Origin: Ardenticatenaceae bacterium
GTDB taxonomy: Bacteria > Chloroflexota > Anaerolineae > Promineifilales > Promineifilaceae
Direction: 5' to 3'
Length of the DNA: 64,000 bases
Assembly (NCBI GenBank): GCA_020634565.1
Contig: JACKBN010000002.1
Span: 124,001 to 188,000 of the forward strand
The number at the start of each line of letters is the position of its first letter. Position 1 is the stretch's first letter. The notes below the pieces were generated by a model. It was not told the DNA's origin, ran no database searches, and was given only the letters and a program-made list of their open reading frames with translations. Of the stretch, positions 51,660 to 60,561 are shown piece by piece. Made by a program: the position numbers and the translations under genes.

Positions 51660-53339
51660 ATGGCAATCTTGGAGAAAAAGTTGGGGCGTCTGGGGCTGGT
51701 GGTGTTGGCCGTCTGGCTGTTTTTCTTCCTGGCACTGGACAGCATGGTGCATGACAGCCCCACGATGGATGAGCAGAATCATTTGGCGCGGGGGGCTGCT
51801 TTTGTAAAAACGGCCGATCCGCGCCTGAGCCTGGAGCATCCCCCCTTGATCAACAGCCTGAGCGGGCTGCCGCTGCTGTTGCTGCCTGATTTGCAATACC
51901 CCTTCGACCATCCCAGCTGGACCGATTTGCAGCCGCCGGATATTTACTGGTATGACTTTGCCGACCAGTTTGTCTGGCGCATGAATCATGACGTAACGCG
52001 CATGATCTTTTTGGGGCGGCTGCCCATCGTTTTTTTGACGCTGGGTTTGGCGCTGGTGGGTTTCCATTTTGCCCGCGAATTTTGGGGACGGCCGTCTGGC
52101 ATCCTGGCTTTCATATTGCTGCTGTTTGAGCCGAATGTGCTGGCAAACGGCCGTTTAATCACCACGGATTTAGGCGGCACACTGTTTATCACTTTGGCGC
52201 TGCTGCTGATGTGGCGGTTGTGGTCTACGTCCGATTGGGCCTGGAAGCGCTGGCTGGCGGCTGGTGTTGGGTTAGGGTTGGCTTTTGGCAGCAAACTTTC
52301 CATGCTTACCTTTGTGCCGATTTTGGGTTGCCTTGCTTTGTTGCCAATTTTTGACGCAAAGGCGCAAAGGCGCAGCGGGGTTTTTAAGCGAGTAACTCAG
52401 CTAGGCACAGCCGGGTTGTTGTCAATTTTGGTGGTGTGGGCGCTTTATGGGTTTGAATGGGGGATGTTTCGCTTTCCCTCGGAGACGTTGGCCGGATTGA
52501 ACCAGTTCAGCGGGCCGATGCCCACTTTTTGGGCCGGGCTGGATCAGATTGTGAACGTGAGCCGTGGTGGTCGGGCGGCATTTTTGCTGGGTGAAACATC
52601 GACCGACGGCTTTTTGCTCTTTTTCCCGGTGGCTTTTTTGGTGAAGACGCCGCTGGTGCTGCTGGTTGGGCTGCTGGGGGTGATGTGGTGGGGGTGGCAA
52701 CGGCCGTCTGTGCGACCCAAGCTGCTTTTTCTGTTTGTGCCTGCCGTGTTGTATTTTGGGGTAAGCGTGCTGAGCGGTATCAATATTGGCTACCGGCATT
52801 TGCTGCCCATTTTGCCACTGATTATCGTGGGTGTGAGTGGCTTGCCTACAGCTTTTGCGGTGCGGTCGAACGGCCGTCGCCTGGTGTCGCTGGGTTTGGC
52901 CTTGGGTATTTTGCTGCCCACTTTGTGGATTCATCCGCATTATTTGAGCTACTTCAATTTGGCAGCGGGCGGTCCGGCTAACGGCGCATCCATTTTGGCG
53001 GACAGCAGTAATGATTGGGGCCAAGATTTGCTGCGCTTGCAGGATTGGCTGGTCGAAAACGATGTCGTCTCGATTAAATTGGGCTGGTTTGGTATTGCCG
53101 ATCCCGCTTATTATGGCATCGCGTATGAGCCACTGCCCGGCTTTCCACGGGCTGAATTTTTGAGCATTTGGGACACTCCGCCGTTTAATCCGGCTATGCC
53201 GGAGCCTGGCTTATACGCCATTAGCGCCAGCAGCTTGTGGGAATCACACCGCAGCGAAAAGAGCGTGTACGCCTGGTTCCGCCAGCGCGAGCCTGAGGCG
53301 CGCATTGGCTACTCAATTTATATTTTCCGGGTGCCGTAA
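51660..53339 (+). CDS. GT-C membrane glycosyltransferase (family 39-like), copy 1
   Basis: About 559 residues with 10-12 hydrophobic segments. SPTMDEQNHLARGAAFV contains the acidic DE pair of the first outer loop that forms the GT-C active site in PMT/ArnT enzymes. A sugar from a polyprenyl carrier would go to protein, lipid or glycan outside the cell. The start at 51660 is chosen over 51546 because a consensus promoter lies between them. The stop overlaps the next start (TAATG). Confidence 0.85.
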   Translation: MAILEKKLGRLGLVVLAVWLFFFLALDSMVHDSPTMDEQNHLARGAAFVKTADPRLSLEHPPLINSLSGLPLLLLPDLQYPFDHPSWTDLQPPDIYWYDFADQFVWRMNHDVTRMIFLGRLPIVFLTLGLALVGFHFAREFWGRPSGILAFILLLFEPNVLANGRLITTDLGGTLFITLALLLMWRLWSTSDWAWKRWLAAGVGLGLAFGSKLSMLTFVPILGCLALLPIFDAKAQRRSGVFKRVTQLGTAGLLSILVVWALYGFEWGMFRFPSETLAGLNQFSGPMPTFWAGLDQIVNVSRGGRAAFLLGETSTDGFLLFFPVAFLVKTPLVLLVGLLGVMWWGWQRPSVRPKLLFLFVPAVLYFGVSVLSGINIGYRHLLPILPLIIVGVSGLPTAFAVRSNGRRLVSLGLALGILLPTLWIHPHYLSYFNLAAGGPANGASILADSSNDWGQDLLRLQDWLVENDVVSIKLGWFGIADPAYYGIAYEPLPGFPRAEFLSIWDTPPFNPAMPEPGLYAISASSLWESHRSEKSVYAWFRQREPEARIGYSIYIFRVP

Positions 53340-55396
53340 TGGCCCTGCCTGATAGCGAGGATTTTGTGACAACAACGACGGGTTTGCTGAAAAAAAAGCA
53401 AGAGATGTGGCTGCTGGTTGGGCTGCTGCTGCTTGCTTTTGGGCTGCGGATCGTGTCGTTGGACAATGCGCCGCCCGGTTTGCGCTACGATGAGCTGCAA
53501 AATTATTTAATGGCGGGGCGTGTGGTGGCTGGTGAACGGCCGCTTTATTTTGCAGAGTCGTGGGGGCATGAGCCGCTCTATCATTATTTGCAGGCGGGCA
53601 TTCTTTGGCTGGTTGGTGAATCGGATTGGAGCTTGCGGCTGCCTTCGGTGTTTTTGGGCATGGTGGAGCTGGCGGCAACCTGGCTGGTGGCCAAGGAATT
53701 GCTGGGCCGTCAGGTTGGCTTAATGGCGACCGCGTTTTTGACCCTCTCGTTTTGGGCGATTTTTTACAGTCGGGTGGGGCTGCGTGTGGGCGCGGTGACG
53801 GCCTTTGCCTCGTTGATGATTTATTTTTTGTGGCGCTGCTGGAAACGGCCGTCCTCACAATTTTGGCCCGGACTGGGTGATGGCGTACTAAGCGGTATCT
53901 TTTTGGCGGCTGGTGTGTATACCTATCTGGCGGGGCGGGTGTTGCCCGCGATTTTTGTGGGATTTGTGTTGTTTACGGCCGTTTTTCATTGGCAGCAGTT
54001 CAAAACCCGGTGGCCACGATTTGCGCTGGGGGCGGTGGTAGCCGGGCTGCTTTGCTGGCCGCTGGCGCAGGCCATTGCGGTCAATCCCACTGGCGAGCAG
54101 CGGCTGGAGCTGTTGAATCAGGCCATTGTGGCTTTACGCCAGGGTGACCCGCTGCCGGTCCTCAATTTGACGGTGCGGGCGCTGGGCATGTACGTGATTC
54201 AGGGCGAGCAGGATTGGTTGTACAACGAATACGGCCGTCCTATCTTTGGCGTGTTAACTGTTTTCTTTTTCCTGGGTGGGCTGCTGTGGGTGCTGCGGCG
54301 CTGGCGTCAGCCCAAATTTGCGCTGTTGCTGCTCTGGTTTTTTGGTGGCACTGGCCCTTCGATGATTGCTCCGCCCGCGGCCAGCGTGACGCACAGCATT
54401 GTAGCCCAACCGGTGGCCTACATTTTCCTGGGGTTGGGCGTGGCCCAAATGTGGCACTGGCTGGCGATACAAGAACGGCGACCCCAACTAGCAACGGCGT
54501 TTATTGCCCTGATGATCATCGTGCCGGGTGTGGAGGCTGGCTTGTCGTTTTTCCAGACGTGGAATCGGCAGCCAGAGGTGGTGGAATTGTATCAAGCGGG
54601 GATTACGGCCGTTGCCGATGCCGTGCAACAAGATGCGCCAGAGGGTGCTGTGCTGGTGGGTGGCCCATACATCAGTTATTGGCAGCCGTGGAATGCCGTT
54701 GCTTTTGATTTGGCGTCGCCGGGGGACAGTACGGCCGTGCGCTGGTTTAACCCGGCAGGGGCGTGGGTGTGGCCCGCCGGTGTGCTGCCCGCGACCTACT
54801 ATTTTCCCAGAGCGCCGTTAGCGCCGCAGCAGTTTGAAGCAGAATTGGTCGATCTGTTTTTGGCAGATGTGCCCGCTGGGGAGCAGAATTTTGTGAACTA
54901 TGTAAGCAACTCGCTGCCGGATGTGGCCCAGTTTGAAGCGCATTTGGCGAACGTGGCGGCAGAAACGGCCGTTGCCTGGCCATCTGATTTTGCTCAGTTA
55001 CCCGCGCCGCAGCTACCCATTCATTTTGATAATCGGTTGCATCTGTTAGCTGCCTCTCAGCCTGTGGTAGCGGGGGATGCGGTGCGCTTTTTCACTTACT
55101 GGCGTGTGGAAGTGGCGGATGCCACGCCGCTGGTAGCCTTTGTCCATCTGCTGGGCAAAGGAGAGACCATTTGGGGGCAGCAGGATTGGCTGGACGTGCG
55201 CATGGCGGGTTTGCAGCCGGGCGATCGGTTTGTGCAGGTGCATAACGTGCCGATTGATCCCAATGCACCAGCGGGTGAGTATCGGCTACAGCTGGGCGTT
55301 TATCGGCCAGACACGCTGGTCCGCTTGCCCATCCGGGTAGATGGCGATGCCGTGGCGGACCGGATTTTGGTAGGAGCGATTGTCCTTGAACGGTAA
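53339..55396 (+). CDS. GT-C membrane glycosyltransferase (family 39-like), copy 2
   Basis: 685 residues. The first outer loop has PPGLRYDELQNYLMAGRVV (acidic DE), and SWGHEPLYHYLQAG is typical of this branch. About ten membrane segments are followed by a soluble C-terminal region (about 500-680) with VHLLGKGETIWGQQDW, a beta-type domain seen in Chloroflexota GT39 proteins. Coupled to copy 1 by TAATG and overlapping copy 3. Confidence 0.85.
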   Translation: MALPDSEDFVTTTTGLLKKKQEMWLLVGLLLLAFGLRIVSLDNAPPGLRYDELQNYLMAGRVVAGERPLYFAESWGHEPLYHYLQAGILWLVGESDWSLRLPSVFLGMVELAATWLVAKELLGRQVGLMATAFLTLSFWAIFYSRVGLRVGAVTAFASLMIYFLWRCWKRPSSQFWPGLGDGVLSGIFLAAGVYTYLAGRVLPAIFVGFVLFTAVFHWQQFKTRWPRFALGAVVAGLLCWPLAQAIAVNPTGEQRLELLNQAIVALRQGDPLPVLNLTVRALGMYVIQGEQDWLYNEYGRPIFGVLTVFFFLGGLLWVLRRWRQPKFALLLLWFFGGTGPSMIAPPAASVTHSIVAQPVAYIFLGLGVAQMWHWLAIQERRPQLATAFIALMIIVPGVEAGLSFFQTWNRQPEVVELYQAGITAVADAVQQDAPEGAVLVGGPYISYWQPWNAVAFDLASPGDSTAVRWFNPAGAWVWPAGVLPATYYFPRAPLAPQQFEAELVDLFLADVPAGEQNFVNYVSNSLPDVAQFEAHLANVAAETAVAWPSDFAQLPAPQLPIHFDNRLHLLAASQPVVAGDAVRFFTYWRVEVADATPLVAFVHLLGKGETIWGQQDWLDVRMAGLQPGDRFVQVHNVPIDPNAPAGEYRLQLGVYRPDTLVRLPIRVDGDAVADRILVGAIVLER

Positions 55397-57647
55397 GCTG
55401 CGTTGGGGTTTGGCTGTAGGGGTGGTGGGAACGGCCGTGTTGCTCTGGTTTGTGCCCAATTTTGCGCTGCGGCAAACTCTGGCTTTTACGCTGCTGGCGC
55501 TCTGGCCCATCCTGACGGGGGTCTTTCTGTTTGAAGGTGGCTGGTTGGCACGGATGGTGAGCGCGGGTGGCTTGGCGCTGTTGGGGCAGATTTTTGTGGC
55601 GCTGCTGGTGCATTATCTGCCGGGTGAACCGCCGCGAATTTTGTTGTTGGCGGGCATGACGTTGGTTTGCCTGCTGCCGTTGTTCTTTCCCGCAAAACCT
55701 TTGCCTAAACTGCCTGCCTGGCGCACAAAATATGGTTGGCTGCTGGCTGCGGCGCTCGTTTTGTTTGTGCTGCTGCGCTGGCCTAATCTGGGCTACAAAG
55801 AGTTTCAGGGGGACGAGGGGATTATCATGGCGCGGGCTGCGGCCATGCTAACGGGCGATGACGCGGAGCTTTTTCTGCACCAAAAAGGGCCAGTAGAGAT
55901 TTTGCTGCCATTTTTGCTGTGGGGCGTTGGCGGGGAAGTGACGGAATTTTGGGTGCGGCTGCCGTTTTGGTGGGCGAGTTTGCTGATGGTTGGGGCGCTG
56001 GTCTGGTTAGGCCGCTGCTGGTTTTCCCCTCTGATTGGGCTGTTGGCAGGGCTGCTTTTTGCGCTCAATGGGTTTGGCGTGGCGTTTAGTCGCATTGTGC
56101 AGTACCAGTCGTTTGTGATGTTGTGGGGCACTCTGGCAGTTGTCTTTGCGGATTTGTATCGTGAGAACGGCCGTGCGTACCAGCTTTGGTTAACGGCCGT
56201 TTTTCTGGCGGGTGGCTTGCTGGCTCATTATGATGCGATTTTGGTATTGCCGGTCATCATCTGGCTGGTTTGGCCACGATTTATGCCAATTTCGCGGTTG
56301 GCCTGGCGGGATTGGGCAGGCGGTTTACTGTTAGGTGCTGGGCTGTTGGGACTCTTTTATGTTCCCTTTTTGTTGAACCCGAATTTTGGCCGCACGGGCA
56401 GTTATTTGCTTGGGGATCGTTTGGGTGGGTCGCTGTTGAGCTGGAGCGGCCCACAGCTGTGGCAAATGACTGTTTTTTATAATTCGATTTACTACGTGGC
56501 GGGGATGATTATTTTGCTGGTGGCGGCAATTTGGTTGAAGAACGGCCGTACGTATAGTCGAGTCGCCGCCTGGCTTTACTTTTTGGTGCCGCTGTTTTTT
56601 TATCTGTTCATTGTGGCTGATCCGCGTACCCATTTGTACACATTTTTTCCGGGAGCGGCCGTTTTGGCGGCGGTGGGTCTGGTTAATTTAGATAGATGGT
56701 TCAGGGGAAGGGGAACGGCCGTGCTGCGCATCGGATATGGCCTGCTGATTTTGTTTGTTTTGGCTTCGGCTTTGTACCCCTTTTTACTGTTTGTGGACAT
56801 GCATGTGGAACGGCAGCGCAATTGGGCAGAATTGCGTCCCGCTGGCTATCTGACGAACCTCGTTGAGCCGCCGCTGTTTGGCCTGTTTGGCTTTCCCTAC
56901 CAGGCGGGCTGGCGCGCCGTCGCGCAGCTACCTCTGGTTGGCCCGATTGCCAGCAATGAGGAAGAGGAGATTACGAATGTGTATCTCGGCCCGGCGGCTC
57001 GGACGTTTTGCCCTGATGCCAACACGTTCATTTTGGCTGAAAATGTGCAGGATTCCGTGCCTTATGATCCGGCCCTGTTCGCGGATTGGGATTTGCAATA
57101 TCAGGTGATGGTGAACGGCCGTAACACCATGCGCATCTATTCACGACAGCCCGTAGCGGCGGCTCAAACTATAGAAGCTGGGGATGCGAGGTTATGGTTG
57201 GGGGAAACGGCCGTTGCTCAACCCACTTACACACCTTCACAAAGCCTGAACACTTTCTTAGGAACCCGCGGAAATGATGAAGTCCAGTTGATAGGTTACG
57301 ATATTAGTGATACAAACGCGCACCCTGGCGGTGAAATTACGCTGACCCTGTATTGGAAAACGTTAACTCCTATTTCAAAAAATTATCAGGTATTTGTTCA
57401 TCTGGTTCGTGACGAACTCCTGAGCCAAAATGACAGCACACCTGAGTGTGGTGTTAATCCCACGATCCGGTGGGAACCTGGACAGGTAATCCTTGACACC
57501 CATATCATCCCCATTAATTTAGATGTGCGCCCTGGTCTGAGCGTGATCAAGATAGGCATGTATGATCTAGAGACGCTGGATCGGATGGCAATCGAAGGTG
57601 AATCGGATAACAGCTTGACGCTCACTGAAGTGATAATCAAACCCTAA
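55386..57647 (+). CDS. GT-C membrane glycosyltransferase (family 39-like), copy 3
   Basis: About 753 residues. The active-site loop reads KEFQGDEGIIMARAAAMLTG with the acidic pair. About twelve hydrophobic segments are followed by a soluble C-terminal domain (about 600-753). TTG at 55386 is proposed as start because AGGAG lies nine bases upstream; the TTG at 55380 would leave only three. Past about 57240 the base usage becomes more AT-rich and the ACGGCCGT octamer disappears, suggesting that the last 130 codons have another history. Confidence 0.8.
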   Translation: MNGKLRWGLAVGVVGTAVLLWFVPNFALRQTLAFTLLALWPILTGVFLFEGGWLARMVSAGGLALLGQIFVALLVHYLPGEPPRILLLAGMTLVCLLPLFFPAKPLPKLPAWRTKYGWLLAAALVLFVLLRWPNLGYKEFQGDEGIIMARAAAMLTGDDAELFLHQKGPVEILLPFLLWGVGGEVTEFWVRLPFWWASLLMVGALVWLGRCWFSPLIGLLAGLLFALNGFGVAFSRIVQYQSFVMLWGTLAVVFADLYRENGRAYQLWLTAVFLAGGLLAHYDAILVLPVIIWLVWPRFMPISRLAWRDWAGGLLLGAGLLGLFYVPFLLNPNFGRTGSYLLGDRLGGSLLSWSGPQLWQMTVFYNSIYYVAGMIILLVAAIWLKNGRTYSRVAAWLYFLVPLFFYLFIVADPRTHLYTFFPGAAVLAAVGLVNLDRWFRGRGTAVLRIGYGLLILFVLASALYPFLLFVDMHVERQRNWAELRPAGYLTNLVEPPLFGLFGFPYQAGWRAVAQLPLVGPIASNEEEEITNVYLGPAARTFCPDANTFILAENVQDSVPYDPALFADWDLQYQVMVNGRNTMRIYSRQPVAAAQTIEAGDARLWLGETAVAQPTYTPSQSLNTFLGTRGNDEVQLIGYDISDTNAHPGGEITLTLYWKTLTPISKNYQVFVHLVRDELLSQNDSTPECGVNPTIRWEPGQVILDTHIIPINLDVRPGLSVIKIGMYDLETLDRMAIEGESDNSLTLTEVIIKP

Positions 57648-57818
57648 ACAGTCTGTTTTAAACATTTTTGACAATCTCAGCGCTTGACCTTAAACAATTT
57701 GTTAGCGACAAGCCATGTTGACGAAAGTAGATGGATAGATAGAATTCCAGGCTGTTGCTAATTTTTTGGCATGAGAATAGGTAAAAAATTTAAGGCTTAC
57801 TTTCGGAGGAAATTGTAC

Positions 57819-59252
57819 ATGCAGTTAAGAAAACGTTCGCTATTAGTAATGATTTATTTGCTATTAGCACTTGCTTTAGGCACGATTACAACTCAGATAA
57901 TCGTTGCTGGCGTTGCGGGACCAGATCTGAGTACCTCATCTTTATCGGTAGATAAAAGCACCACCATTGCTGGTAATACAGTAAAGTACACAGTAGTTGT
58001 AAATAATACGGGCGATACGGTTGCCAACAATGTGATCGTTACAAATACGCTGCCAGATGAAGTTACCTATCTGGCGGATTCCTTCAATTCCGAGACAGCG
58101 GGAGCAACAACCCTAAGCCACAGTGATTCAGGAAATGTCATCACCTGGTCGGGAGATGTAGAAAGCCTCGGGTCTGCCACGCTAACATATTCAGCAAAAG
58201 TAGCAGATAATGTGGCACTTGATCAAGTTATTACTAACAAAGTAGAAATTGCTGGTGAAGGTGAGCTGTTTGAACAGTCTGTGGGGACAGTGGTTGGCTC
58301 CTCAGCTGAAATCTTCATGCCTCTAATTTTTCAAACAGTACCGGCACCGGTACTTGACCCAATTACCGGTCCTATAGCAAGCAGCAATTCATGGACAGCT
58401 TCTTGGAATCAGCCGGCTCTTGAAATAACTGGTTATCAAGTGCAGGAAGCTCAGACGGCCTCTTTTACCAGTCCTGTTTTATATGATGTTGGCAATACTA
58501 ATTCCAGAACATTCTCCTATTCTGCGACTACGAGTAATCTTTACTGTTATCGTGTCCGTGCTTTGGTAGGTTCACTGGCCGGGGGGTGGTCCAACGTGGA
58601 ATGTGCTGTTGGTAACTACAATGATGATTTCACAGATCCCGGTTCTGGTTGGCTGTTGCGTCAGGAAGATACAGACGATACAGAAAATTCAACCTATTAC
58701 GAAAACAACCAGTTTGTAGTTAAGATTGGCGGTCGTTGGGATTATGCTCTTGCTTCTCCACTGGCCCAAGCACCAAAGCCGCCGTATGCAATTGAGACAA
58801 GTATTCGCTTCGACGAAAGTGTTGATAATTTACATGGTTATGGGATCGTTTTTGGTGGGAACTGGAATGGCCAGCCTTGCCCAAATGGCAGTAACTACGG
58901 AAACTGTTTTACTCACTATTATCGCTTTTTAGTGGTTTGGTATGGTCCACTTGATAGTTTCCGTATTCAGCTAAAACGTATCGATTATAACGATGCTCTT
59001 GATAACATTGGGCGCGGAGTAACCCTTGATGGCTTCAAGGATATCTATGTTCCCAATTCCAAGGGCTTTAATGTATGGCGTGTTGAAGTGGGTGCAGATG
59101 GAGGGATTCGAATCCTTCTGAATGGCTCACAAGTTATGTCTGTAAATGATTCAACTTATATCAATAGCCCGTACTTTGGCGTTATGGCGTCGTCAGATGA
59201 ATATCTGGGGGCTGAGCCTCATTTGGATTGGTACCGAGTGATCAAACAGTAG
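57819..59252 (+). CDS. Secreted multidomain protein with DUF11 and laminin-G-like domains
   Basis: About 477 residues. The signal segment is LVMIYLLLALALGTITTQII. A DUF11-type domain follows (SVDKSTTIAGNTVKYTVVVN, NTLPDEVTYLADS). Then comes the short motif EIFMPLIFQTVPAP, an FN3-like domain (ITGYQVQEAQTASF) and a C-terminal concanavalin-like domain (FTDPGSGWLLRQ, WRVEVGADGGIRILLNGSQV). Probably on the cell surface, binding sugars or proteins. Start at 57819 has GGAGG eight bases upstream. AT-rich and free of the octamer, so possibly acquired. Confidence 0.8.
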   Translation: MQLRKRSLLVMIYLLLALALGTITTQIIVAGVAGPDLSTSSLSVDKSTTIAGNTVKYTVVVNNTGDTVANNVIVTNTLPDEVTYLADSFNSETAGATTLSHSDSGNVITWSGDVESLGSATLTYSAKVADNVALDQVITNKVEIAGEGELFEQSVGTVVGSSAEIFMPLIFQTVPAPVLDPITGPIASSNSWTASWNQPALEITGYQVQEAQTASFTSPVLYDVGNTNSRTFSYSATTSNLYCYRVRALVGSLAGGWSNVECAVGNYNDDFTDPGSGWLLRQEDTDDTENSTYYENNQFVVKIGGRWDYALASPLAQAPKPPYAIETSIRFDESVDNLHGYGIVFGGNWNGQPCPNGSNYGNCFTHYYRFLVVWYGPLDSFRIQLKRIDYNDALDNIGRGVTLDGFKDIYVPNSKGFNVWRVEVGADGGIRILLNGSQVMSVNDSTYINSPYFGVMASSDEYLGAEPHLDWYRVIKQ

Positions 59253-59270
59253 ACTTGATGTCTGCCCTTT

Positions 59271-59312
59271 AGAGACTGTGCTGCCTAATTAGGCAGCACA
59301 GTCTCTATTTAT
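59271..59312 (+). terminator. Terminator with a perfect 36-base palindrome
   Basis: AGAGACTGTGCTGCCTAA is directly followed by its exact complement (59271-59306), then tatttattt. It lies 18 bases after the secreted protein's stop. The stem is far longer than usual, and without a loop in DNA it could also form a cruciform. Confidence 0.8.
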
Positions 59313-59326
59313 TTCACCATAATGAA

Positions 59327-60499
59327 ATGAAACTTTCAGGTTTTATACAGCGTTACGAAACGAAGTTGTTTCTTTTGTTCGTTTTTTTGCTGCTTATTTA
59401 TTTGGCGATTGCTTATTTTATTCATTGGCCAGCGGGCTATTATGGCTCGCTAGAGCAGCCGCGTTTTGCAGATCCCTGGATAGCGAGAACTGAAACAATT
59501 TTGTCAGGAGGATTGCTGTATCGGGATGTTTTTACGACGACACCGCCACTGACAAATTTTCTTTTAATCCCCCCTGCCTATTTAGCGGGTAAACTTGGGC
59601 ATGTAAATCCTTGGGCGACGTTGTCTTTCATGCTCTATTTTTCGCTATTCAATTATTTTGGCGCTCTGGTGTTGCTTTATATGGGTGAGACCCGACGGGA
59701 AGGTTTCTTGACGGCCGTATTCTTTCTCCTCAATCCGCTCACCTTTGGCAATACAATCTTGCGCCGCCAGGATGAATCGGTCGTCGTGTTCTTCATCGGC
59801 GTGGCGCTGTTGCTTTTTTTGAAGCGCAAACATTTGTCTGCGGCCGTTTCTATGGGACTGGCTGTGTTGGTGAAACTGACCGGAGGCATTGTCTTGCCTA
59901 TCGCTTTTTTGCACAGTCGCAAGTGGCATTATCTGGTCATTCCGGCAGTGGTGTTTTTTACGGCCGTTTCCCCCTTCCTCATTTTGGCTGGCCGAGCGGC
60001 AATGTTTTGGGACTTCTCCCAGCAAGAAGGTGAGCATCCTTTCCAGTTTGGCGGCGTTAGTTTGGTTGCCTTGTGGAACCAGTTTCACGAAGGAACGCAG
60101 CTTGTTGGTTTAGAGATGCCTTCCATTCTTTTTGTCCTTGGCGTGGGGGCGGTTTTATTATTTATTGCCTGGAAGCGCATCGGCGTGGTCGAGGATTTAA
60201 CCATTCTCATCGCGGTCATTCTGCTGTTGACACCTAAGCTGCACACCGGTTATTTTTCGATGCTGGCCTTTTCTATGGCCCCGCTTCTTAAGAAATATCG
60301 CCTCTTTTGGATTTACTATTTGTTTGGCGGTCTGGCCATTATTGCCGATTACTACAAATGGCCCATCGAAAATTTCCCAATTGCTTTTTACCTGATGGTG
60401 GCTGTTGTTGTTTTGCTGATAATCGCCGTGATCAAAATCATTTGGCAAGGGTTAAGGCAGGAACGGCCGTTGTTCGTGTTAAATCCAGAAGCATCATGA
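59327..60499 (+). CDS. GT-C membrane glycosyltransferase-like protein
   Basis: 390 residues with about ten hydrophobic segments. QPRFADPWIARTETILSGG and LLYRDVFTTTPPLTNFL are reminiscent of GT87/PIG-M-like mannosyltransferases and of GT39; the conserved Asp in the first outer loop would be catalytic. Family assignment is loose. It lies between the DUF11 protein and the next GT39 gene. Confidence 0.7.
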   Translation: MKLSGFIQRYETKLFLLFVFLLLIYLAIAYFIHWPAGYYGSLEQPRFADPWIARTETILSGGLLYRDVFTTTPPLTNFLLIPPAYLAGKLGHVNPWATLSFMLYFSLFNYFGALVLLYMGETRREGFLTAVFFLLNPLTFGNTILRRQDESVVVFFIGVALLLFLKRKHLSAAVSMGLAVLVKLTGGIVLPIAFLHSRKWHYLVIPAVVFFTAVSPFLILAGRAAMFWDFSQQEGEHPFQFGGVSLVALWNQFHEGTQLVGLEMPSILFVLGVGAVLLFIAWKRIGVVEDLTILIAVILLLTPKLHTGYFSMLAFSMAPLLKKYRLFWIYYLFGGLAIIADYYKWPIENFPIAFYLMVAVVVLLIIAVIKIIWQGLRQERPLFVLNPEAS

Positions 60500-60561
60500 C
60501 CTCTGGCCAGATTGTTTGCTTCCCCAGTTTTCTTTAACCACACATCTCATCTGGTTCTGTT

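Noticed and set aside
54214..54708. 164-codon alternative frame inside GT39 copy 2
   Set aside because: Shifted shadow of the transferase gene with no ribosome site and cysteine/tryptophan-rich random composition.
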